A stretch of 22,178 bases of DNA from Candidatus Schekmanbacteria bacterium (GTDB taxonomy: Bacteria; CSSED10-310; JACPHN01), in NCBI GenBank assembly GCA_016188575.1, contig JACPHN010000256.1:1-22178 (forward strand). The letters are read 5' to 3'. A program made the translations under genes and the position numbers. Shown here piece by piece: positions 1-9,477 of this stretch. Positions within the stretch are counted from its first letter, which is position 1. The number at the start of each line of letters is the position of its first letter. Below the pieces are notes generated by a model. It saw only the letters and a program-made list of their open reading frames with translations. It had not been told where the DNA came from and did no database searches.

Positions 1-186
1 AAGCGCACGATTCACCGCGCGCTAACGCCGCAACGAACGCTTGGTTTGGTGATCGCAAACGTGTCGCCCGCCTGAAGGCCGGCATCCTCTGACCCCGCGC
101 ACGGACTCATCCGATGAGCTCTTCGGATTCCATACTGAGCCTCTTGAAATACCTTCCCACCAAGGGGCGCGAGGATCACACGATGG

Positions 187-370
187 ACCGGCCACTTTCC
201 GATGAGATAAAGCATCTAACGCGAATCTGGCCGGGAAACTCCAGAAAAACCGGCCATAATCTCCCTAGATACGACCATCTGCGCGAAAAGTGGCCGAAAA
301 CAGGGCGAGTTGGGGCGAATTGGCGGCCAGAATCTCCTCAGATGTTTTATCTGCGGCAAGTATGGCCGGT
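187..370. repeat. Three copies of a ~46 bp element with short terminal inverted repeats
   Basis: Copies lie at 187-232 (plus), 249-295 (plus) and 325-370 (inverted). Each begins ACCGGCCA, then has a 10 nt variable spacer, then an AGATA...CATCT core, and ends in TGGCC. The first and third copies match at 23 of 28 positions over the core-to-end part (205-232 against the complement of 325-352) and at all 8 leading positions, while the 10 nt spacer is nearly unrelated. In the first copy the ends CCGGCCA (188-194) and TGGCCGG (228-234) are perfect inverted repeats; the other two copies have 6 of 7. The element lies downstream of the Asp-box gene that ends at 660. I do not recognise the family. It could be a cluster of REP/MITE-like elements or a set of protein-binding sites. 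Confidence 0.6.
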
Positions 371-659
371 TCGGCCGCCACCACCAGTCCCCCGCTGCCA
401 CCCACTCGCCACCGCATCCAGGCAGTCGCGCCGCTTCGCCTCCGTCCCCTGCAGCGCGCTCGCCGGACGCAGGGTGTCACCGGCGAGCCGGCGCTTGCTC
501 TCCAGGAGCTCCGCAGCTCCCCGAAACCCATAAAGAACCTTCATCGTTGCGGAACGAGGGGGCGGGGGGAGGGCGGAGAGGGCGCAGTCGCGACGACGTC
601 GAACAGGCGGTGGCTTCAGGTCCTCTCCACCGGCGTGAACCGATCGCGCCCTCGCCGGC
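371..659. other. Non-coding stretch downstream of the Asp-box gene
   Basis: No open frame here has a ribosome-binding site, a recognisable domain or a plausible composition; open frames encode Arg/Pro/Ala-rich strings typical of GC-rich shadows. A purine-rich G run sits near 558-583. No clear intrinsic terminator for the minus-strand gene ending at 660 was found. Confidence 0.5.
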
Positions 660-2696
660 TCAGTCCTTCCCGGCCGGGCGAGCCGCCGCGGCAGTCGCTC
701 CATCCAGCCGCGCCCAGTCCAGCCGCCAAATTCCCGCCTCCGAGGTGCCCACGAACAGCGTCTGGCGCGCCTCCCCCGAAAACAGCGCGCCGTAAGCACC
801 TACCCCGAGCGTCTCGTCGCCGAGGAACCGCCAGCTCCGGCCACCGTCGAAGCTGCTCCACAATCCGCCTCCTTCGGAGAGCCCGAGGGCAACTTCTCTC
901 GGCTGCCCAGGCCGCACCGCCAGCGCGCGGATCGTGCCGCGCGGAAGCTCGGGGTTGACCCACTGAAAGCTCGCGCCATTGTCGTCGGAGCGCAGCAGTC
1001 CTCGCGACGTACCGACCAGGAAGGCGCCGTCTGTGAAGACCATGGCGTAGGGCACCGTGTCATTTACGAGCAGCTCCGACACGCCGTCGGACCCGAGCCC
1101 GAACAGCCCCTGTCGCGAGCCGGCGAGCAGCGCCGCTCCCCCTCGCCAGGAGATGGGCAGCAGTGACGTGATCCATTGCCGCTCCAGACCCACGAGCTGC
1201 GCCGCCGGAAAGTCGCGCTCGTCTACCGCCGCCGCCGCGTACGACTGCCGCGCGAAGTCCCGCAGCGCGAACACGCCGCCATCGGTTCCCACCCAAACCG
1301 TTTTCCCGTCGGCCGCCGCCGCGAGCACATTGACGCGGCGCTCCGCGAGCAACAGCGTGCCGAGCTGCCAGAAGCGCCCAGCGCCGTAGAACAGGTAGAC
1401 GCCCTGCGTGGTACCGACCAGAAGTGTATCGGGCGCGCGCATGTCGGCGGCAGCCACAACCGCCAGCGACTCGATCTGCTGCGTGAGCCGCCCGAGCATC
1501 AGGCGTTCCCAGGTCTGCCCGCCGTCAACGCTCAGGTGGATTCCGCCGTAGAGCGAATCTGGCGAAACCGCCGCAAACAGGACGCCACCGTAGTCGCGAT
1601 GCGCCACCATGGCGCGAACCGTGGTCTGGCGAATGCCCGCCACCGGCCGAGACAACGCTCCGGAGCTCACATCGTAGCGAAAAATGCCGCCCGGAAGCGC
1701 CGCCGAGTAGAGCATCTGACTCCTGGCATCGTACGCCATGTCGTGGACGGCAGTGCCGACGGCACCGAGCTCGGAGAACGTCTCACCGCCATTGGTGCTG
1801 AGGTACAGGCCGTGACTGGTGCCGGCGAAAACCACGCCGTCGCTGGCGGGCAGCACCGAGTAGACGCGCGTCGCGGCCATGGGAAGCTCGCCGACGCGCT
1901 TGCGCCATGAGCGCCCGCCGTCGTCGGAACGATAGAGAAAGCCGCACGTGCCCGCGAAGACCACATTCGCGGAAGCGGGGCTGATGGCCAGCGAGAAAAC
2001 GTCGGAGTCGAGCACCATGCCGTCGTGCACTGGCCGCCACGTCGCTCCGCCATCGGTAGTCGTGTAGGCGCGCCGCCACGTGCCTGCCCAAAGTCGGTCC
2101 GGGTCTCCCGGATCCAGGGCGAGGGACTCGACCTGCGATACTGGCGACGAAAACGGCAGCTTCCAGAAGGTTCGCCCGCCATCGTCGCTGCGGTGGACGC
2201 CATCGTAGCTGCCGATGTAGACGCGCCGGGGGTCACGCGGGGAAACCGCCAGGGCGCGCACGGCGAGGCCGGAATGCAGGCGCTGCCAGGTCGCGCCGCC
2301 GTCGGAGGAGAGCACGAGAGCACCACCGCCGCCGCCCGCTCCCCACAATCCGGCGTAGATCCCGTTACGGGTGATCTCGATGTCTTCGACGATGTGGCCC
2401 CAGAAGCCCGCAAGCGGCGTGGCGGCCCAGGTCTCGCCGCGGTCGTCGCTGCGGTAAATCTGTCCCGAGAAGCTGCCTGCGTAGATCGTGGATGGTTGCG
2501 CGGGATCGATGGCTACGGACTTGAAGGCGCCGCCTTCGGGTCCCACGCGATCCCAGCGGACCGGGAAGTCCTTGGACGCGGCAGCGGCGCTGCTTACCAG
2601 CAGCGCCGCCACCACGCCCACAGCGAGAAGGTGCGGGAGGCCCGGCGCTCCCTGTGCGGTTGCGCCGAGCCCGAGGCTGTAAAGCCTATTGGCCAT
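660..2696 (-). CDS. Secreted Asp-box (BNR/YCF48-like) beta-propeller protein
   Basis: 678 aa. The N-terminus carries a hydrophobic signal-like segment (about residues 22-40, ending SSAAAASK), so export from the cytoplasm is likely. The rest is a run of Asp-box repeats of the type S-x-D-x-G-x-x-W, for example YRSDDRGETW, HRSDDGGRTF, YRSDDGGRSW, HLSVDGGQTW and WSSFDGGRSW, each preceded by a strand of the form (I/V)(Y/F)AGT. This pattern is known from sialidase-like, YCF48-like and VPS10-type beta-propellers. Asp boxes are structural, so no catalytic role can be assigned, and I see no sialidase Arg triad. The ATG at 2696 lies inside the last codons of the upstream OmpA gene (11 bp overlap) and has no Shine-Dalgarno sequence, so translation is probably coupled. 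A role in surface attachment or as a partner of the OmpA protein is inference. Confidence 0.85.
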   Translation of the reverse strand: MANRLYSLGLGATAQGAPGLPHLLAVGVVAALLVSSAAAASKDFPVRWDRVGPEGGAFKSVAIDPAQPSTIYAGSFSGQIYRSDDRGETWAATPLAGFWGHIVEDIEITRNGIYAGLWGAGGGGGALVLSSDGGATWQRLHSGLAVRALAVSPRDPRRVYIGSYDGVHRSDDGGRTFWKLPFSSPVSQVESLALDPGDPDRLWAGTWRRAYTTTDGGATWRPVHDGMVLDSDVFSLAISPASANVVFAGTCGFLYRSDDGGRSWRKRVGELPMAATRVYSVLPASDGVVFAGTSHGLYLSTNGGETFSELGAVGTAVHDMAYDARSQMLYSAALPGGIFRYDVSSGALSRPVAGIRQTTVRAMVAHRDYGGVLFAAVSPDSLYGGIHLSVDGGQTWERLMLGRLTQQIESLAVVAAADMRAPDTLLVGTTQGVYLFYGAGRFWQLGTLLLAERRVNVLAAAADGKTVWVGTDGGVFALRDFARQSYAAAAVDERDFPAAQLVGLERQWITSLLPISWRGGAALLAGSRQGLFGLGSDGVSELLVNDTVPYAMVFTDGAFLVGTSRGLLRSDDNGASFQWVNPELPRGTIRALAVRPGQPREVALGLSEGGGLWSSFDGGRSWRFLGDETLGVGAYGALFSGEARQTLFVGTSEAGIWRLDWARLDGATAAAARPAGKD

Positions 2697-4464
2697 CGAT
2701 GATTTGGTGAATTTCGACGCGCCGGTTCAGCTTGCGACCGGCCTCCGTTTTGTTGTCCCCGACGGGATCCGCTTTTCCCTTGCTCTCGACCACGAGGCGA
2801 GCTGGGTCGATGCCGTGTGTCTTGGCCAGGTAGTCCGCGACCGCCTGAGCGCGCTTGCGGCCCAGCTTCAAGCAGTTCTTTTCGCTGCAGCGATCGTCGG
2901 TGTAGCCGACGAGGCGGACGCGCAGGTCGAGGTTGCTGTTGAGGATAAGCGCTACCTCGTCGAGGTGCGCCTTGGCAATGTTGTCCAGCCGCGATCCCGG
3001 ACCGAACTGGATCGTCGGGAAGGTGATCAGCGTCTTGACGAGGATCGGGGCGGACTTCTCGGTGCTGGCACCTTGCGGATCGCTGGCGGTCACCTTGACG
3101 TTGACCTCGCCGGTGCGATCTTTGGGCGCTGTCCAGTCCACCTTGTCCCCGGAACCGGCAATGCTTCCGGCCTCGGGAGCCCACGCATACGTCACGGTTT
3201 CACCCTCTGGATAGGTAGCCTCAGCGCGCAGCGCCGCGGTCTCACCCTGATACACGGACTTCGGGAAATTCAGGTTGAGCACGGGCGGGCGGTTGCGCGG
3301 CGGCAAGACCTTGATCGTGAGATCATCCGTGCCCATCCCGCCGCGGCCGTCGTTGACGTTCACGGTAAAGGTCACGGAGCCTTCCCACGCTTCCTCCTTG
3401 GCGTCCCACGTCACCTGCTTGCCTTCGCCGTTAACCGCCCCCTTCGTGGCGGTCCAGGAGTACGTGAGCTCGTCGCCATCGCGGTCGAAGGCGTCGGCGG
3501 TGAGCGTCACGCTCTCGCCAACGGGAACCTCTTCCTTGTCCGAGCGCAGCGTTACCTCGGGAGCGTGGTTCTTGATCCGGCTATACGACACGAAGCCGAT
3601 CCCACCGAGCGGATGCTCACTATTGTCGTCGTCCGCTCTGAAATTGTAGCGGATCCCGCCACCGACGCCGAAACCCTTGATGTGCAGCTCGGCTCCCACG
3701 GTAAGATCCAGGAAATCGTCCTGAACGATGTCGCCGCCTTGAAAGCTGGTCCCCGTGATTTCCACGACCCCGCGGATCGGCTTGGTTACCGGCACTTCGA
3801 GGCCGATTCCGTAGCGCGCCTGGTCTGCAAGGTCGACGTTGGTCGGATCGCCGATCTTGGTGTATCCGAGGTTGACGTGAATCCCGACGGGTCCTGCCTT
3901 CTTGCTCAGGAAGGCGGTCGCGCCGTAATCCATTTCGCCGGTGCCCAGGCCCTTTTTCTCGTCCGCGGTAGCGAATTTGACGCTGGCGGCGAGGCCGAGC
4001 CCGAGCGGGCGATTGCGCTCGGTCAAGAAGGCGTAGCGTAAGCCCAGGCGAACATCGCCAAAGCCCTCCTCATAGCCCGGCGTGAGTGCGTAGTAGCCGT
4101 TCCAGTAACCGGTTCCTTTGCTCGGATAGGGGTCGGCCTCCACGGCGGTGTAGGGAACGTGCAGCGCAACCTCGAGGTCGTCAACCAGGCCGATGCCGAA
4201 CACCAGAGCGGCGGTGCTGATGTCGATGTCGCCTGGCGCGCGGTCGCTGTTGTCGTAGAACAGGCCGAGGTTAAACTCACCTTGCTCGAGCCCGTCGGCG
4301 GTGAGGATCGTGAACAAGCCGCTTTCCCCGGTGAAGGTTGGACCGGAGGGAAGAGGATCTGGAGTCTGCGCGGAGGCTGAGCGGACGGTGAGCACGGCGC
4401 ATGCCGCGGCGATCAGCAGGAAGACAGAAAGGTGATTCAGGCCCCGAAGGCGGTGCCGACACAT
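2686..4464 (-). CDS. OmpA-family outer-membrane protein with beta-barrel and two Ig/PKD-like domains
   Basis: 592 aa. The ATG at 4464 is preceded by GGAG (4471-4474) at 6 nt and opens a signal peptide (residues ~1-32, cleavage near SASA|QT). Residues ~45-295 alternate polar and hydrophobic with many Gly and aromatic residues, as in porin-like barrels. Residues ~298-385 and ~390-475 are two Ig/PKD/cadherin-like modules, with DRDGDELTYSW and DPQGAS-type motifs. Residues ~480-588 form an OmpA C-terminal peptidoglycan-binding domain, with GYTDDR, LGRKRAQAV and a terminal LNRRVEI motif. Such proteins tether the outer membrane to the cell wall. Two extra modules between barrel and anchor are more than in classical OmpA and may act as periplasmic spacers. 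The gene lies 153 nt after typA and overlaps the next gene. Confidence 0.9.
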   Translation of the reverse strand: MCRHRLRGLNHLSVFLLIAAACAVLTVRSASAQTPDPLPSGPTFTGESGLFTILTADGLEQGEFNLGLFYDNSDRAPGDIDISTAALVFGIGLVDDLEVALHVPYTAVEADPYPSKGTGYWNGYYALTPGYEEGFGDVRLGLRYAFLTERNRPLGLGLAASVKFATADEKKGLGTGEMDYGATAFLSKKAGPVGIHVNLGYTKIGDPTNVDLADQARYGIGLEVPVTKPIRGVVEITGTSFQGGDIVQDDFLDLTVGAELHIKGFGVGGGIRYNFRADDDNSEHPLGGIGFVSYSRIKNHAPEVTLRSDKEEVPVGESVTLTADAFDRDGDELTYSWTATKGAVNGEGKQVTWDAKEEAWEGSVTFTVNVNDGRGGMGTDDLTIKVLPPRNRPPVLNLNFPKSVYQGETAALRAEATYPEGETVTYAWAPEAGSIAGSGDKVDWTAPKDRTGEVNVKVTASDPQGASTEKSAPILVKTLITFPTIQFGPGSRLDNIAKAHLDEVALILNSNLDLRVRLVGYTDDRCSEKNCLKLGRKRAQAVADYLAKTHGIDPARLVVESKGKADPVGDNKTEAGRKLNRRVEIHQIIDGQ

Positions 4465-4540
4465 TCTCGACTCCTTTGTTCGATGGGTTACCGACTTGCG
4501 AAGCCTCGCGTGTGCTAGGCGGCGACGCTTCGCGCCGCAA

Positions 4541-4569
4541 CATATAGCCCTTTCCGCGGTCTCATGCAA
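4541..4569 (-). promoter_or_regulatory. Candidate sigma70-type promoter for the OmpA/Asp-box gene pair
   Basis: On the minus strand TTGCAT (4564-4569) is followed after 17 nt by TATATG (4541-4546). The -10 matches the consensus at 4 of 6 positions and the -35 at 3 of 6. It lies in the gap between typA and the OmpA gene and would give a leader of about 70 nt. This is a sequence match only. Confidence 0.35.
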
Positions 4570-4617
4570 TGTGGAGATCCAGCGAACGCCCTTTCTTGGG
4601 TTATCTCCCGACAGCGC

Positions 4618-6414
<1,797 letters not shown>

Positions 6415-6514
6415 GGGCAGAATCCGGCGACATTCCCGAGGCGAGAGTCGCAGAGGGCTGCCGGCCAAAAAGGGCGGCGCGGCAGAGGCAGGGAGACAAT
6501 CGGAGTGTAGCGCT

Positions 6515-6543
6515 ATCGTATCTCCCGCGACGCTTCCGCGCAA
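6515..6543 (-). promoter_or_regulatory. Candidate promoter for typA
   Basis: On the minus strand TTGCGC (6538-6543) and TACGAT (6515-6520) are separated by 17 nt. Matches to consensus are 3 of 6 and 4 of 6. The predicted leader is about 95 nt. It lies in the divergent gap between typA and the methyltransferase gene. Weak, sequence-only support. Confidence 0.28.
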
Positions 6544-6603
6544 GTCGGGAGCCGCAAACGAACGCCGGCGGGCCACGGAAACGCCGCCAGAAAGGGACAC
6601 GTG

Positions 6604-7380
6604 ATGCCGACCAGCGCTTTCGTAATGGACGAGCGCGCCTTGTCGTGGCTCCTGTACGCCGCGCCCACCTCCGTGCTCGATCTCGGCGTCGGCTTTGGGA
6701 AGTGGGGGTTTTACTGCCGGCTATACCTCGATGTGTTCCCAGGGCGCGTCGCCAAGGCCGACTGGAGGGTCAGGATCGATGGCGTCGAGGCCTTCCCCGC
6801 GTATTTGCAAGCCCATCAGCGCCATCTGTATGACCGCATCTTCGAGGAGAACATCTACGACGTGCTCCAGCGGCTCGGGCCGGGTTCCTATGACGCGATC
6901 ATCGTCGGAGACGTGCTCGAGCATTTCGAGAAAACCCGCGCCTGGGACGTCCTGCATCGGTGCCTGAGCTGCGCCGAGAAGATGGTCCTGCTGAAAATCC
7001 CACTCGGCAGTGGCTGGCTGCGCGAGGGGACCGAAAACGAGCTGGAAGCACATCTATCGGAATGGGAGCTGGACGACTTCGCCGCGTTCGAACCGGCCTA
7101 TGAGGTCAGGAAGCTGGCAACCGGTAATGACTACGGGGCGTTGATGTTTCTTCCGGTGACGGCTCGCCAGAGCCGCCTGGCGCGCCTGATCTCGGCGCGG
7201 CTACGCGGCGCGGCCGTGGAGGCCGCGGCAGAGTACCGGGTCCTCGAGCTCATTGCTGGCAGGAATGCGGATCGACTTCTCGCGGTTGCTCGTCACCTTC
7301 TCCACAGCGCATCCGTCGCAGAGCTTTCGCGAGCGCTCGCAGAGGTAACTCGCAACAGCGCTGCTGCGGCCGACACGTAG
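6604..7380 (+). CDS. Class I SAM-dependent methyltransferase
   Basis: 258 aa. Motif I, VLDLGVGFGKWG (residues 24-35), is the SAM-binding Gly loop. E62 in DGVEAF fits the acidic residue that ends strand 2. YDAIIVGDVLEHF (96-108) is the motif IV region, followed by the LLKIPLG strand. The substrate cannot be read from the sequence; methionine-dependent modification of a small molecule or sugar is possible. AAAGGG (6591-6596) lies 7 nt before ATG 6604, which makes this start better than the adjacent GTG at 6601. The gene diverges from typA and stands alone, converging on the lipoprotein gene at 7670. The C-terminal ~70 residues are helical and Ala/Arg-rich. Confidence 0.85.
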   Translation: MPTSAFVMDERALSWLLYAAPTSVLDLGVGFGKWGFYCRLYLDVFPGRVAKADWRVRIDGVEAFPAYLQAHQRHLYDRIFEENIYDVLQRLGPGSYDAIIVGDVLEHFEKTRAWDVLHRCLSCAEKMVLLKIPLGSGWLREGTENELEAHLSEWELDDFAAFEPAYEVRKLATGNDYGALMFLPVTARQSRLARLISARLRGAAVEAAAEYRVLELIAGRNADRLLAVARHLLHSASVAELSRALAEVTRNSAAAADT

Positions 7381-7529
7381 CCCTCCAGGTTTCCCCCCGC
7401 AAGACGCGTGATGCACCTGAATCCCGTACCCTTCTGGGGAGAATCGATGCCCGAGGGAAAGTGCCAAGCGGTTCGGTGTCGACGTGACCGCGCCCGCCTC
7501 CGTCCCCTTTTTCCGTGTTGCGCCAGCCG

Positions 7530-7554
7530 ATCTCGGGCCATCGCCCGCCGAGAT
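7530..7554. terminator. Weak hairpin between convergent genes
   Basis: ATCTCGG (7530-7536) pairs perfectly with CCGAGAT (7548-7554) across an 11 nt loop. There is no adjoining T run on either strand, so intrinsic termination is uncertain. The rest of the 289 nt gap (7381-7669) shows nothing I can support. Confidence 0.22.
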
Positions 7555-7669
7555 GAGGGCGCAGCTCGGGTCTGCCGAGATCGAATGTGAAGGTCCTCTC
7601 TTTGCGGATGGAGGTTCCACTCACGTCGCTCGCTCCGCTTGCGCCGTTCGCCCGCGAGACGGCCAGACC

Positions 7670-8098
7670 TCAGTCCCCTTTTCGGGTCAGCAGGAAGCTG
7701 AGCCCTTGCCCGTCGAGGAGCAGCGTGTCGAGCTGCTTCCCGTCCGCGTCGCTCGCCGCTCCGAGCGTGAAGGCATAGGTCTGGGTGTTCCCGCCCTCGT
7801 CGAAGGTCAGCCGGAGCTGCTCGCCCTCTATCGTGAAGGTGCCTTTGCGGAAGCCGCCGATCCCGCCGATGTACCGGCTGTCCTCGAAGGTGCCGTCGGC
7901 GTGGAGCTTCAGGTCGCCGGAGACATGCGTGGTGCTGCCTTCGGACTCTCCGGACGCATAGGCCCAGTGGCCGTACACCTGGTTGGCTCCGTCCGCGGCG
8001 GCGGCGGGGCTCTTGTCCGGACTGCCACTGCAGGCGAAAAGCAGGGCCAAGCCCACCAGAAGGCCGAGACCAAATCGAAGAAAGGAACCAGAAGGCAT
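7670..8098 (-). CDS. Small lipoprotein with lipocalin-like beta-rich domain
   Basis: 142 aa. The start at 8098 has a strong Shine-Dalgarno sequence (GAGGAG, with GGAG at 8105-8108, 6 nt spacing). Residues 1-22 form a lipoprotein signal with lipobox L-F-A-C and Cys23 as the acylated residue; Ser at +2 suggests outer-membrane sorting if the Escherichia coli rule applies. The mature part (YGHWAYASG, LKLHADGTFEDSRY, GTFTIEGEQLRLTFDEGG) is a series of short beta hairpins with the W-x-(F/Y)...DGTF pattern seen in lipocalin-like and META-like lipoproteins. No enzymatic residues are apparent. Gene order gives no clue to function. The call as a lipoprotein is firm; the fold assignment is inference. 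Confidence 0.8.
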   Translation of the reverse strand: MPSGSFLRFGLGLLVGLALLFACSGSPDKSPAAAADGANQVYGHWAYASGESEGSTTHVSGDLKLHADGTFEDSRYIGGIGGFRKGTFTIEGEQLRLTFDEGGNTQTYAFTLGAASDADGKQLDTLLLDGQGLSFLLTRKGD

Positions 8099-8511
8099 CG
8101 CGTACTCCTCTCGAAGTCGAGAAACCCTACTCCGCTCCAGGTCGAGCGAGCCGGGCGTCCACAGATTCACTGAATGGCCTTGTCCATCGTACCGGCCAGT
8201 GGTTCTGTCGAGAAGCCGCGGGCCGCGGTCTCCGCAGGGGCGTTCCCTTGCGCGTCCCTGCCGCGGTGGCCGAAACGATGCTCGAAGCCCGCTGACATCC
8301 CCAGAATATACGATCCTTCGCTCGCCGCGCCAGTGGCACGTTCCCCGGCAGGCCGGGCACCGCCTGGAACGACGGCCACAGAACACGCTCCTGCGTACCT
8401 CCGGCGGGGGGCTTCGCGGTTGCGACCGCCACCGGCCGCCGCTACAATCCGCCCGAAAATGCGCTGCCACGACCGCATGCCGCAGCCTGACGGCCGTCAG
8501 CTCGCGAGTGG
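8099..8511. other. 413 nt divergent intergenic region
   Basis: It separates the lipoprotein gene (minus) from the methyltransferase-led gene run (plus). It holds a perfect 6+6 inverted repeat with a 2 nt centre (8109-8122), just upstream of and partly adjoining the lipoprotein ribosome-binding site, and the promoter candidate at 8420-8448. Open frames inside it are Arg/Pro-rich with no start signal, and I do not call any. Confidence 0.5.
8420..8448 (+). promoter_or_regulatory. Sigma70-type promoter candidate for the methyltransferase-ABC gene run
   Basis: TTGCGA (8420-8425) and TACAAT (8443-8448) are separated by exactly 17 nt; they match consensus at 4 of 6 and 5 of 6. The expected transcript start is near 8455, giving a leader of about 57 nt before ATG 8512. 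It is the best promoter-like match I found in the window. Confidence 0.45.
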
Positions 8512-9477
8512 ATGGACATCATGGGTTCTCCTGACAAGATCGAAATTCTGACCGAACGTCTCATCGACGAGCACCTCGACCTGGCAATGGAGGTCCTGGC
8601 CGGCAGCGCCCGCCTGGCGATTCCGCTGGGGTGGCACTACGTTCTCGACCTGGTATGGGTCATGCGCGAGCTGGGCGTTTCAGCGGCCCCCGCGGCACCG
8701 CCCGAGAACCGCCGCGTCATCGAGATCGGAGCGGGGAATGGCTTGCTGCAGTTCTTGCTCGCCGACCGCGGTTTCGAGGTAACCAGCGTCGACGTCGCGC
8801 ACCGCCTCGGGCTGCGGCGTCTGGAGCGGTGTTATCGCTTTTCCCGTGCGCAGTCAGAGACCTATATCGAACACGACTATGTGCGGCATTCCGCGGGCGT
8901 CCTGCGCTACCGCGCCGCGGAGGCGGCCGCTCGCGCCCTCTACGCGGCGCGCGAACGTCTCACGACCGCATCTCGCCGCCACAGCGTCCCCCCGCCCGGC
9001 CCCGACCGCCGGCCCGCGGTGCACCTGTATCGCGCCGACGCGGGCCGGATGCCCGAAGTCCCGCCCGCATCCATGGACGTGGCGGTCTCCATCTCGGCTC
9101 TGGAGCATAACCCGCCGGAGCGCATCGCCGAGATCCACAAGGAAATTGAGCGAGTCGTCCGTCCGGGTGGGCTGATCCTCCACACCGTCTCGGCAATTGA
9201 AACGGGCGAGCGCTTTCACGAGCCGAGCCACAGCTTCCTGCTTGACCGCACCCAGCTCATCCGCACCTACGAGCTGAAGATCGACGAGCAGCCGGAGACG
9301 TGGCCGTGGGCGCAGGCCTGGCAGGCCTTTCAGCAGCCGCGATACCTCGATCGCTGGCTCTCGCACATCTATTGCGCCGGTGGTAACAATGGCATGCCCT
9401 GGGGAATCTGGCGACCGGAGTATCTCCCCGTTGGTCTTGCCAGGCGCCAGCGCTCGCCTGGACAACCCGCATGCTGA
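8512..9477 (+). CDS. Class I SAM-dependent methyltransferase, first gene of the export cluster
   Basis: 321 aa. Motif I is VIEIGAGNGLL (residues 69-79), the acidic residue after strand 2 is D94 in TSVDVA, and motif IV is DVAVSISALEHN (189-200), followed by VVRPGGLIL (215-223), the usual post-motif of small-molecule methyltransferases. About 75 residues between motif II and the final strands form a larger-than-usual insert (residues ~96-170) that probably shapes the substrate pocket. Either ATG 8512 or ATG 8521 could be the start. The last 7 bp overlap the cyclase gene, so the two products are probably made together. The substrate is unknown; the export genes downstream suggest a secreted metabolite or lipid, which is inference. 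Confidence 0.85.
   Translation: MDIMGSPDKIEILTERLIDEHLDLAMEVLAGSARLAIPLGWHYVLDLVWVMRELGVSAAPAAPPENRRVIEIGAGNGLLQFLLADRGFEVTSVDVAHRLGLRRLERCYRFSRAQSETYIEHDYVRHSAGVLRYRAAEAAARALYAARERLTTASRRHSVPPPGPDRRPAVHLYRADAGRMPEVPPASMDVAVSISALEHNPPERIAEIHKEIERVVRPGGLILHTVSAIETGERFHEPSHSFLLDRTQLIRTYELKIDEQPETWPWAQAWQAFQQPRYLDRWLSHIYCAGGNNGMPWGIWRPEYLPVGLARRQRSPGQPAC

Noticed and set aside
114-533. Plus-strand frame across the left repeats with a zinc-ribbon-like CFICGKYGRFGRHH string in a neighbouring frame
   Set aside because: The string comes from one copy of the inverted repeat; only a single Cys pair is present and there is no continuing domain.
1176-1910. 244-codon plus-strand frame opposite the first Asp-box gene
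   Set aside because: Arg/His-rich shadow; the minus-strand Asp-box repeats explain the sequence.
2689-4041. 450-codon open frame on the plus strand opposite the OmpA gene
   Set aside because: It is fully antisense to a gene with clear domains and a signal peptide, and shows no ribosome-binding site or recognisable motif; long antisense frames are common in GC-rich DNA.
7293-7541. Minus-strand frame with a GTGFRCI string recalling the C-terminus of formylglycine-generating-enzyme-like proteins
   Set aside because: Only about six residues match; nothing else of the domain is present and there is no start signal.
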